64,000 bases of DNA from positions 80,352 through 144,351 of the forward strand of contig NZ_JALPVL010000019.1 of NCBI RefSeq assembly GCF_023544465.1, written 5' to 3'. The notes below the pieces were generated by a model, which was not told the DNA's origin, searched no databases, and was given only the letters and a program-made list of their open reading frames with translations. Below are positions 55,975 through 62,928 of this stretch, piece after piece; position 1 is the stretch's first letter, and every line of letters begins with the position of its first letter. The position numbers and the translations under genes were made by a program. This DNA is from Paractinoplanes maris. Its GTDB lineage: Bacteria > Actinomycetota > Actinomycetes > Mycobacteriales > Micromonosporaceae.

Positions 55975-56652
55975 ATGCGGATCGCCATCGCCGGGGCCGG
56001 CAATGTCGGGCGGTCGATCGCGCAGGAGCTGATCGGCAACGGCCACCAGGTCATGCTGATCGAGCGCCAGCCGCGCCAGTTGCGCCCCGAGCGGGTGCCC
56101 GAGGCCGAGTGGGTGCTGGCCGACGCCTGCGAGCTCAGCAGCCTCGAGGAGGCCGACGTGGCCGGCTGCGACGTCGTGGTGGCCGCCACCGGCGACGACA
56201 AGGCCAACCTGGTGGTCTCCCTGCTGGCCAAGACCGAGTTCGCGGTGCCGCGGGTGGTGGCCCGGGTCAACCGGGCCGAGAACGAGTGGCTGTTCACCGA
56301 GCAGTGGGGCGTCGACGTGTCGGTCAGCAAGCCGCGCCTGATGGCCGCCCTGGTCGAGGAGGCGGTGACGGTGGGCGACCTCGTCCGCCTGATGACGTTC
56401 CGCCAGGGCGAGGCCAACCTGGTCGAGATCACCCTGCCCCGCAACGCCCCGTACGAGGGCCAGCCCGTCCGCGACGTGCCGCTGCCCCGCGACTCGGCGC
56501 TGGTGGCGATCCTGCGCGGCAAGCGGGTGATGGTGCCCTCGGCCGACGATTCGCTCGAGGCCGGCGACGAGCTGATCTTCGTCTGCACCGCCGAGGTGGA
56601 GGACCAGATCCGCGCCGTCGTGCTCGGCCTCGAGGGCCGCGAGCTCGGCTAG
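55975..56652 (+). CDS. TrkA-family potassium-uptake regulator (CeoC-like)
   Basis: The 225-aa protein has the same RCK_N (MRIAIAGAGNVGRSIAQEL) plus RCK_C layout as its neighbour and keeps ERQPRQL after strand two. The gap between the two genes is 2 bases, so they are cotranscribed and may form a heteromeric gating ring. The stop shares ctag (56649-56652) with the stop of the convergent DUF3159 gene. Confidence 0.9.
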   Translation: MRIAIAGAGNVGRSIAQELIGNGHQVMLIERQPRQLRPERVPEAEWVLADACELSSLEEADVAGCDVVVAATGDDKANLVVSLLAKTEFAVPRVVARVNRAENEWLFTEQWGVDVSVSKPRLMAALVEEAVTVGDLVRLMTFRQGEANLVEITLPRNAPYEGQPVRDVPLPRDSALVAILRGKRVMVPSADDSLEAGDELIFVCTAEVEDQIRAVVLGLEGRELG

Positions 56653-57443
56653 GCCGCCGCCTCGTCCTTCTGCTGACTACTGGTCACCCGGTGGATGGCC
56701 CAGGCGGTGAAGGCGAACGTGGCAGCATAGATGGGCCAGCTGATCAGGATGCGCGTGATGCCGAGGGCGTTCGCCTCGCCCATCTGATAGAGCACGAACT
56801 GGATGCCGGCCCGCAGGCTCAGCGAGGCGACCCAGACCAGGGTGAGCCACTGGAAGGTCCGGAACAGCCGGGCGTTGCCGAACCAGTCCTGCTGGCCCTT
56901 GTTGGCCATGATGCCCCAGACATAGCCGATGATCGGCTTGCGGACCACCACGGAGATCAGCAGCGCCGCAGCCTGGGCGAACGTCAGCAGGATGCCGGGC
57001 AGATAGAAGTCCTCGGCCTTGCCCGTGCGCCAGGCCAGGAAGGCGCCGACCGCGATGCCGAAGAGCCCGTTGACCGCGTGCCGGACGGGCTGCTTGCGGG
57101 CCAGCCGGTAGCCACCGATGGCCAGCGCCGCGAAGACCGCCCCGCCGATCGCCCCATAGAGCGCCGTACGCTTCTCGAGCCCCACCACGGTGTCGCCGAG
57201 GATCACGTTGAGCGCCACGAAGGCCAGCACCGGCAGGCTCGACTCGATGAGCCCGCGCACCCCGCCCAGCTGCTCGGCGATCTGCTCGCTCATCGACGGG
57301 AAGGGCTCTTCCTCGTCGTCCTTCTTCCCGGACGCGGCGGGCGGGTCCACCGGGTGCAGGTCGAGCTCTTCGACGACCTCCTCGGCGAGCCGTTCCTCCA
57401 CGGTTTCGTGCGCGGCGTGACGCGGCTCGCTGCCGGTTGTCAC
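56649..57443 (-). CDS. DUF3159 membrane protein
   Basis: The 264-aa protein has an acidic cytoplasmic N-terminus (about 55 residues) and about six membrane helices, with SEQIAEQLGGVRGLIESSLPVLAFVALN leading into the first (residues about 50-77), the family hallmark. The counterpart in M. tuberculosis is Rv2693c. Function unknown. The GTG at 57443 overlaps the stop of the OB-fold gene (GTGA), so the two are coupled. Confidence 0.87.
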   Translation of the reverse strand: MTTGSEPRHAAHETVEERLAEEVVEELDLHPVDPPAASGKKDDEEEPFPSMSEQIAEQLGGVRGLIESSLPVLAFVALNVILGDTVVGLEKRTALYGAIGGAVFAALAIGGYRLARKQPVRHAVNGLFGIAVGAFLAWRTGKAEDFYLPGILLTFAQAAALLISVVVRKPIIGYVWGIMANKGQQDWFGNARLFRTFQWLTLVWVASLSLRAGIQFVLYQMGEANALGITRILISWPIYAATFAFTAWAIHRVTSSQQKDEAAA

Positions 57444-57817
57444 CGGGGCGCCTCCAGCTCGTAGTACGGGTTGTAGATGACCTTGCGATCGTCGCGGATC
57501 GCGATGCGTCCGCGCGCGGTGAGCTGTCGCCCGGGCTCGATGCCGGCGATCGACCGGCGACCGAGGAAGATCAGGGTCACGACGTCGCTGCCGTCCCAGA
57601 GGTCGGCCTCGAGCGTCGGAAGATTCGTGCGGGGAGTGTATGCCACCGTGCGCAAGCGCCCGTTGACCGAGACGACCTGCCCGCGAGTGCACTGCCCAGC
57701 CGGCATCGCGCCGCACTTGGCGACCTCGCGCTGCAGATCCTGGGCGTCGAGCTCGGAATCGGTGGCGGTCAACCGTTCGAAGAACCGGCGCAGGCCGGTG
57801 CGCTCGTCGGTGGTCAT
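57440..57817 (-). CDS. OB-fold nucleic-acid-binding domain protein
   Basis: The 125-aa protein contains a tRNA-anticodon-type OB fold (RGQVVSVNGRLRTVAYTP, LEADLWDGSDVVTLIFLGRRSIAGIEPG), as in mycobacterial Rv2694c. It may bind RNA or single-stranded DNA; role unknown. It starts at ATG 57817 and is coupled to the DUF3159 gene by a GTGA overlap. Confidence 0.85.
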   Translation of the reverse strand: MTTDERTGLRRFFERLTATDSELDAQDLQREVAKCGAMPAGQCTRGQVVSVNGRLRTVAYTPRTNLPTLEADLWDGSDVVTLIFLGRRSIAGIEPGRQLTARGRIAIRDDRKVIYNPYYELEAPR

Positions 57818-57923
57818 GACCTCTCCTAGCCCCGCACGGGATGAACGGCACGGACCGATGCCGTGCCGCTCCTACACGGTACGCCCTGGGTGACCACTGT
57901 CACGATCCCCCGGGACCGCCGGC

Positions 57924-58604
57924 CTAGACCGGGGTGCCGTTGGTCTGGCCGCCCTGGGCCTCCTGCTCGCTCTGCGCCTGCTCGGTCATCTCCTTGGGCA
58001 GCTGCAGCGGCAGCGCCTCGCGCACCGGGCGGGCCTCGTTGTCGCGGACGACCACCAGACCGGAGAGCACCTCACCGAGCCGGCCCTCACGGCCGCGGTC
58101 CGACGCGGCCGCCCCCTGGTAGAGCGCGCGGACCATCCAGCGCGGCCCGTCCACGCCCACGAACCGCACGTCGGCCGGACCCTCGGGGGTGTTCACCCGG
58201 GCGGTCAGCTCGACCCCGTACGGCCCCTCGACCTCCTGGGGCGACACGCCGTCACCGGCCATGGCCTCGGCGATCTCGGCGCGCACCTCGTTCCAGATGC
58301 CCTCGGAGCGCGGCGCCGCGAAGACGCCCAGCTGCAGCGCGCTCTCGCCGTCGACCAGCACGATCTGCTCGACCGCGCCGTCCGGGTTGGCCTGCACCCG
58401 CACCTCGACACCGTCGACCGCCGGGATCTGCAGGCTGCCCAGGTCGAGCCGCTGCACGTCGCCGGGGGCGTGGCTCGCGTCCCACGGCCCGAACTCGGGC
58501 GGCGGCGAATCGTCACCGGCGGCCAGACTCTGCTTCAGCGCCTCGGAGGGCGGCGCGTCGGTCGCGCGCACGTGCTTGGGGCCACCGCGCTTACGGGAGA
58601 ACAT
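57924..58604 (-). CDS. DUF3710 family protein
   Basis: The 226-aa soluble protein has a disordered first 40 residues and a conserved beta-rich core (DLGSLQIPAVDGVEVRVQ, LQLGVFAAPRSEGIWNEVRAEIAE, VDGPRWMVRALYQG), as in Rv2696c. The C-terminus is Gln/Glu-rich. Function unknown. It follows dut by 18 bases on the same strand, a conserved pairing. Confidence 0.86.
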   Translation of the reverse strand: MFSRKRGGPKHVRATDAPPSEALKQSLAAGDDSPPPEFGPWDASHAPGDVQRLDLGSLQIPAVDGVEVRVQANPDGAVEQIVLVDGESALQLGVFAAPRSEGIWNEVRAEIAEAMAGDGVSPQEVEGPYGVELTARVNTPEGPADVRFVGVDGPRWMVRALYQGAAASDRGREGRLGEVLSGLVVVRDNEARPVREALPLQLPKEMTEQAQSEQEAQGGQTNGTPV

Positions 58605-58622
58605 CTCTACTGACCTTCCATC

Positions 58623-59099
58623 TCATGCCTGCTGCGTGGGCAGCGCACTGTGCCCACCCGTCGACCCGTGGCCACCGGCGCCGCGGGCAGTGTCGCCGAG
58701 CTCGTCGACCACGTGGAACGACGCCCGCTCGACCCGCTGGACGACCAGCTGGGCGATGCGGTCGCCGCGGGAGATCTTGACGGTGCTCACCGGGTCGTGG
58801 TTCACCAGAATCACCAGAATCTCGCCCCGGTAACCCGCGTCGACCGTACCCGGCGCGTTGAGCACGGTCACGCCCAGGCGGGCGGCGAGACCGGAGCGTG
58901 GATGCACCAGGCCGACGTACCCCTGCGGGATGGCGACCGCGATGCCCGTACGCACCTTGGCCCGGTGCCCGGGAGCCAGCTCGGCGTCCTCGGCGGCGAC
59001 CAGATCGGCCCCGGCGTCACCCGGATGGGCGTAGGCCGGGAGCGGCAGATCCTTCTCGAGCAGGCGGATCGGGATCACGACGTCGGTCAAGGCGAACAT
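58623..59099 (-). CDS. dut: deoxyuridine 5'-triphosphate nucleotidohydrolase
   Basis: The 158-aa trimeric dUTPase has all five motifs: AGADLVAAE, HPRSGLA, GTVDAGYRGEI with catalytic Asp88, RGDRIAQLVV, and the C-terminal RGAGGHGSTG. It hydrolyses dUTP to dUMP, supplying thymidylate synthase and keeping uracil out of DNA. It starts the dut-DUF3710 unit and is divergent from the DUF3093 gene. Confidence 0.96.
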   Translation of the reverse strand: MFALTDVVIPIRLLEKDLPLPAYAHPGDAGADLVAAEDAELAPGHRAKVRTGIAVAIPQGYVGLVHPRSGLAARLGVTVLNAPGTVDAGYRGEILVILVNHDPVSTVKISRGDRIAQLVVQRVERASFHVVDELGDTARGAGGHGSTGGHSALPTQQA

Positions 59100-59205
59100 T
59101 CCTCACGGGAGCTACTGGTACGGCCACGACTGATACGGCACTGGGCGGCACTCACCATGCCATCCTGCCGTGCCCGGTCGCGGAGGCGCGCCGTACCCTT
59201 CCAGG

Positions 59206-59682
59206 GTGACACCGGAGTCCCCCGCGCGCACACCCGCGGCGCCCGCCTACCGCGAGCGGCTGCACCTGACCTGGTGGATCTGGCCGGTCATGATGATCGT
59301 CGTGGCGATCCTGGCCGTCGAGGTGCTGCTCGGGTTCCCGGCCATGCCGGGCTGGGTGCCGTTCGCCGTGCTGGTCCCGCTCACCGTGGCCGGCATGGTC
59401 TGGATCAGCCGCATCCGCGTGGCGGTCACCGACGGCGAGTTCCAGGTCGACGACGCCCGGCTGCCGGTCGAGTTCATCAAGGACGTGGTGGCGCTCGACG
59501 CCGAGGGCAAGCGCGAGGCACTGGGCGTGGGCGCCCACCCGCTCGCGTTCGTCGTCCAGCGCCCGTGGATCGGTCCGGCCGTCCAGGTGCTGCTCGACGA
59601 CCCCGACGACCCCACGCCTTACTGGATCGTCAGCACGCGTCACCCGGTCGAGCTGGCGACCGCGCTGCTCAACCGTCGATGA
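59206..59682 (+). CDS. DUF3093 membrane protein
   Basis: The 158-aa protein has two membrane helices (about 22-45 and 49-67) and a soluble C-terminal domain (VAVTDGEFQVDDARLPVEFI, WIVSTRHPVELATAL), as in Rv2698. Function unknown. GTG 59206 is preceded by ccAGGG. The 3' end overlaps the convergent 275-aa gene by 14 bases. Confidence 0.85.
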   Translation: MTPESPARTPAAPAYRERLHLTWWIWPVMMIVVAILAVEVLLGFPAMPGWVPFAVLVPLTVAGMVWISRIRVAVTDGEFQVDDARLPVEFIKDVVALDAEGKREALGVGAHPLAFVVQRPWIGPAVQVLLDDPDDPTPYWIVSTRHPVELATALLNRR

Positions 59683-60496
59683 TCTTCTGACGCCCCCGGC
59701 GCAGGTCTTTCTTGACGTGCTCGCCCAGGCTCTTGGTGGCCCGGCGGTTGAGATAGCCGGCCACCGCGGCCCCGGTCAGCAGCGGGCCCAGCGTGGTCAG
59801 GTTGCGGCCGAACCGCTTGAGCAGCGTGCCCTGCAGCTCCTTGCGAGCGGCCGTGCCGAGCACTGAGGCCACCCCGACGCCGGGCAGCAACGGGTTGACC
59901 CCGCGCTGCTGCGACCAGGCCTGGATCAGCTGGGCGGCCCGCTGACCGAGCCCGCCCCGGATCGGCAGCCCGTAGATCTCGTGCAGCTCCCCGATCAGCT
60001 TGAGCTCGACCGCCACCACCGCGACCGTCTCGGCCGCGAGCAGGATGGGTGCGGTGAGCAGGGTCGGCGGGGCGACCCACTCGACCGCGGCGACGCCACC
60101 GCCGGCGGCGCCGACGCCGGCCGTCGACCGCGCGGCGTTGCGGATCAGGCGGTCGGCCAGGTCGTCGTCGCTGAGGCCGGGAAAGTGCCGTCGCAGAGTC
60201 TCCACGTCACGAACGGGGACGTGGGGGGCGACGTCGGTGACGACGTCGCTCATCCAGCGCATCGCGGCCTTGGGCTTGAACATCTGGCCCAACCCGCGGC
60301 GGCGGATGTCTCCGACCAGCCGGCCGAGGAGTTGCCGGCGGCCGGCCGGTTCGAGGTCGTCGGCGGTGAGGGCGGCCACGGTCTCGCCGAGTCGCGCGTC
60401 GACCGCGGTGAGCTCCTGGCTGGAATCAGTGGGCGCAGTCGTCTGCTCCAGGGCCCGCGGATCGTTCGTCCCGGCGGTGTCGTCCGTTCCGCTCAT
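59669..60496 (-). CDS. conserved actinobacterial protein with hydrophobic core
   Basis: The 275-aa product has a disordered first 30 residues, an amphipathic part (GDIRRRGLGQMFKPKAAMRWM), a hydrophobic stretch (about 130-165, PTLLTAPILLAAETVAVVAVELKLI) and a Gly/Ala-rich second hydrophobic part, ending in a basic tail. It could be a peripheral or hairpin membrane protein; a distant EcsC-like resemblance is possible but unproven. ATG 60496 follows GGGGAG with good spacing; an upstream ATG at 60529 would add 11 residues. Confidence 0.72.
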   Translation of the reverse strand: MSGTDDTAGTNDPRALEQTTAPTDSSQELTAVDARLGETVAALTADDLEPAGRRQLLGRLVGDIRRRGLGQMFKPKAAMRWMSDVVTDVAPHVPVRDVETLRRHFPGLSDDDLADRLIRNAARSTAGVGAAGGGVAAVEWVAPPTLLTAPILLAAETVAVVAVELKLIGELHEIYGLPIRGGLGQRAAQLIQAWSQQRGVNPLLPGVGVASVLGTAARKELQGTLLKRFGRNLTTLGPLLTGAAVAGYLNRRATKSLGEHVKKDLRRGRQKIIDG

Positions 60497-60634
60497 CGTC
60501 GTTCTCCCCGTCGTCGGTCGCGGGCTCATGCCGTCATGGTGATGCCCGGTGTCGACCCCGGGTCAAACCCGGAGACGGCCCGACGCCCGACCGCGAAGCG
60601 CGGCCGGGTAGTGCGTCATGCGCGAAGTCGCCGG

Positions 60635-60931
60635 TCAGGCGCACTCGCGGCAGATCAGCTCCCCGTTCCGCTCCGCGGCCAGCTGGCTGCGGTGGTGAAC
60701 GAGGAAACAGCGAGCACAGCGGAACTCGTCGGTCTGCATCGGCAGCACCTTGACGGTGAGCTCCTCGTCGGCCAGGTCAGCGCCGGGAAGCTCGAAGCTT
60801 TCCGCCACCTCGACCTCGTCGACGTCCACTGCACCCGACTGGGAGTCGGCTCGGCGGGCCTTGAGTTCCTCGAGGCTGTCCTCGCCGAGGTCGACCTCAT
60901 CGCGACGCGGAGCGTCGTAGTCGGTGGCCAT
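60635..60931 (-). CDS. DUF4193 zinc-ribbon protein
   Basis: The 98-aa protein begins MATDYDAPR, has a strongly acidic middle, and ends in FRCARCFLVHHRSQL...ICRECA, two CxxC pairs that form a zinc ribbon. This is the actinobacterial DUF4193 family (Rv2699c), seen almost always between the dut/DUF3093 and cei/suhB genes. A link to transcription near sigA has been suggested by position only. Confidence 0.9.
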   Translation of the reverse strand: MATDYDAPRRDEVDLGEDSLEELKARRADSQSGAVDVDEVEVAESFELPGADLADEELTVKVLPMQTDEFRCARCFLVHHRSQLAAERNGELICRECA

Positions 60932-60964
60932 CGGTCTTCACTCTCCTGTATCGATGTGTCACTT

Positions 60965-60979
60965 GGCGTTAGTAACGCC
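60965..60979. promoter_or_regulatory. inverted repeat near the DUF4193 promoter
   Basis: ggcgtta/taacgcc, 7-bp arms with one central base, 34 bases upstream of the DUF4193 start. A possible operator or promoter element. Confidence 0.4.
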
Positions 60980-61030
60980 CGCGACGTTGTTTCGGTTCCC
61001 GGTTCCGCCGGACGATTTCCGACACTGCCC

Positions 61031-61044
61031 CTGACACGTGTCAG
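61031..61044. promoter_or_regulatory. perfect 14-bp palindrome in the DUF4193-cei gap
   Basis: ctgacacgtgtcag is its own complement and is centred on an E-box-like cacgtg. It lies 100 bases upstream of DUF4193 and 252 bases upstream of cei. Chance occurrence of a perfect 14-mer palindrome is low; the binder is unknown. Confidence 0.45.
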
Positions 61045-61295
61045 ACCCCCGGTGAGCGGGGAACACTACCGCTGTCGCGGCAGTGATGTACGCGCACGGG
61101 CGGCCCATTGTTCCCGATGTGACCGAGGCGACATCAAAGTAGGGGTAGCAGCCTCTGGATCATCGTCAACGCGCCGGAAGTAATCCCTGTTTCCGCATGC
61201 CTGGCGCACAGACGTTAACCTCTCGACAGGTCCCACCCTTCCCCGGCGGGCCAGACCCGGCTGCACCAAATCTCAGAATCCCTGGAGCCAACCCC

Positions 61296-61835
61296 ATGAG
61301 CTTTGCGCGCGTACGAGCGCTCGTCGTCGTCGGCGTGCTCGCCGTGGCCGCGGTGGTGTTCGTCATCGTGGCGCTGGTGCGGGACAGCCAGGGCGGCACC
61401 ACCGCCGGCGGCGGCTGCCCGGCCGGAGCGCCCATGGCCGACGTGGGCCTGCCCGACGACCCGGCCGAGGTGACCGTCAAGGTCCTGAACGGCACCGGCA
61501 CCCCCGGGCTGGCCGAGAGCGTCACCAACGAGTTCAAGAACCGGCGCTTCACCACGCAGAAGCCGGGCGAGAGCAAGTCCAAGCTCAAGGGCGTCGCCGA
61601 GATCAAATATGGGCCGGACACCGTGGGCAAGGCGCAGCTGCTGCGAGCGTATTTCCTGGCCCAGTCCAAGATGACCTACAGCGCCAAGCGCAAGGGCGGG
61701 GTCATCGAGATCGTGATCGGCAACCAGTTCCGCCAGCTCGCCACCACCACCGAGGTCAACCAGTCGCTGGTCGAGGTGGGCGAGCCGACGGTGCCGCCGG
61801 GCGCCTGCCTCAAGCCCGCCGACAAGGACAGCTGA
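61296..61835 (+). CDS. cei: LytR C-terminal domain envelope protein (Cei-like)
   Basis: The 179-aa protein has one N-terminal membrane helix (about 7-27) and an extracellular LytR_C domain (VTVKVLNGTGTPGLAESVTNEF, about residues 60-80, then TVGKAQLLRAYF and VIEIVIGNQF). This matches Rv2700, named cei for a cell-envelope integrity phenotype. It lacks the LCP catalytic domain, so it is probably a structural or regulatory partner at the wall. ATG 61296 follows TGGAGCC. It converges on suhB with a 5-base gap. Confidence 0.87.
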   Translation: MSFARVRALVVVGVLAVAAVVFVIVALVRDSQGGTTAGGGCPAGAPMADVGLPDDPAEVTVKVLNGTGTPGLAESVTNEFKNRRFTTQKPGESKSKLKGVAEIKYGPDTVGKAQLLRAYFLAQSKMTYSAKRKGGVIEIVIGNQFRQLATTTEVNQSLVEVGEPTVPPGACLKPADKDS

Positions 61836-61840
61836 CGCCC

Positions 61841-62677
61841 TCACGGCCCCCCGGCGGCGTCCAGGACGGCCAGGGCGTCGTGCAGCGGCCCGTGGATCGC
61901 CGGTGAGGCGGCCACCACCATGTCGAGGCCGGGCGCGGCACCGGAGAGGCCGGAGACCACGATGCCGGCCTCGGTGGCGACCAGACCACCGGCCGCCCAG
62001 TCCCACGGGTTGAGGCCCTTCTCGTAGTAGGCGTCCAGCGTGCCCTCGGCGACCGCGCACAGGTCGAGCGCCGCCGCGCCGAACCGCCGGATGTCCCGCA
62101 CCTGGGTGATCAACTCGGCCAGTACCCGGCCCTGGTGGGCCCGGCGCCGGGCGTCGTAGCCGAACCCGGTGCCGACCAGCGCCTGCCCCAGACCGGCGGG
62201 GGCCGAACCGTGCAGCCGCCTGTCCCCGCGCCAGGCGCCGCCGCCCCGGGTCGCCGTCCACTCGTCGCCGGTCGCCGCGTTGACGACCACGCCGGCGACC
62301 ACCTCGCCGTCGAGCTCGGCGGCGAGCGAGACCGCGTACTGCGGCAGGCCGTAGAGATAGTTCACGGTGCCGTCGATGGGATCGAGGATCCAGCGCACCG
62401 ACCCGGCGGACGGCTCGGCCGCCTCGGTGGTCCCGTACTCCTCACCGAGCACCCCGTCACCGGGGCGGGACTCGCGCAGTGCCTCGATCACCTGCCGCTC
62501 GACCGCCTTGTCGGCCGCCGTGACCACATCGGTGGCCGTGCTCTTGGTCTGGACATCGCCGATCGCCGCGGCCCGCATCCGCCGCGCGGTCGCCGCCGCG
62601 TCCCGGGCCACCCGCACCGCGAGCTCTAGCAAAGCGCCAGGGGTCGATGGGGTCGAAGCCGCCGAAAACTCACTCAC
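61841..62677 (-). CDS. suhB: inositol-1-monophosphatase
   Basis: The 278-aa phosphatase has the metal-site motifs of the IMPase family: GEE (78-80), WILDPIDGTVNY with Asp99 and Asp102, and NPWDWAAGGLVATEAG. It dephosphorylates inositol phosphate for actinobacterial phosphatidylinositol and mycothiol synthesis. The start is GTG 62677. It is divergent from sigA with 251 bases between, the order suhB-sigA being conserved in Actinobacteria. Confidence 0.92.
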   Translation of the reverse strand: MSEFSAASTPSTPGALLELAVRVARDAAATARRMRAAAIGDVQTKSTATDVVTAADKAVERQVIEALRESRPGDGVLGEEYGTTEAAEPSAGSVRWILDPIDGTVNYLYGLPQYAVSLAAELDGEVVAGVVVNAATGDEWTATRGGGAWRGDRRLHGSAPAGLGQALVGTGFGYDARRRAHQGRVLAELITQVRDIRRFGAAALDLCAVAEGTLDAYYEKGLNPWDWAAGGLVATEAGIVVSGLSGAAPGLDMVVAASPAIHGPLHDALAVLDAAGGP

Positions 62678-62779
62678 GTGTACGCCCTTTCCGCCGATAG
62701 CATTCTCTCGCCGGCCGTCATCGACGAGGTCGGCGGCCCCCGCGGCGTGCTGCGACGGGAGGATCTCGCTCGACGGCGC

Positions 62780-62785
62780 TACAAT
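62780..62785 (+). promoter_or_regulatory. candidate -10 element of sigA
   Basis: TACAAT stands out in GC-rich sequence 143 bases before the sigA start. No good -35 hexamer sits at the standard distance. If used, the sigA leader would be about 135 bases long. Confidence 0.35.
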
Positions 62786-62928
62786 TCACCCCTGCCCACC
62801 GCTTCGCGGACACCCAAGCACCGATCGTCCGCGTCCCGGGGGTCCCCACACCCACACCGGCCAGCCTCTTCGCCGTGCGCTGCGCTGGTCTCATGGCCAT
62901 GCCAATCCTCGCCTCCGGAAGGTCTTTC

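Larger units (their letters stand above)
60932..61295. other. 364-base divergent regulatory gap between DUF4193 and cei
   Basis: No gene is visible. Two symmetric sites stand out: ggcgtta-g-taacgcc at 60965-60979 and the perfect 14-base palindrome ctgacacgtgtcag at 61031-61044. The remainder is spacer with an AT-richer part around 61080-61200. It should contain the promoters of both genes. Confidence 0.6.

Noticed and set aside
53149..56652. A 1167-codon open frame on the plus strand across the permease gene
   Set aside because: It is antisense to the permease, with His/Gln/Arg/Asp-rich nonsense composition typical of reversed GC-rich genes; only its end (from 55975) is a real TrkA gene.
61031..61044. 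Reading the 14-bp palindrome as an SOS (LexA) box
   Set aside because: It lacks the GAAC-N4-GTTC pattern of actinobacterial LexA sites.
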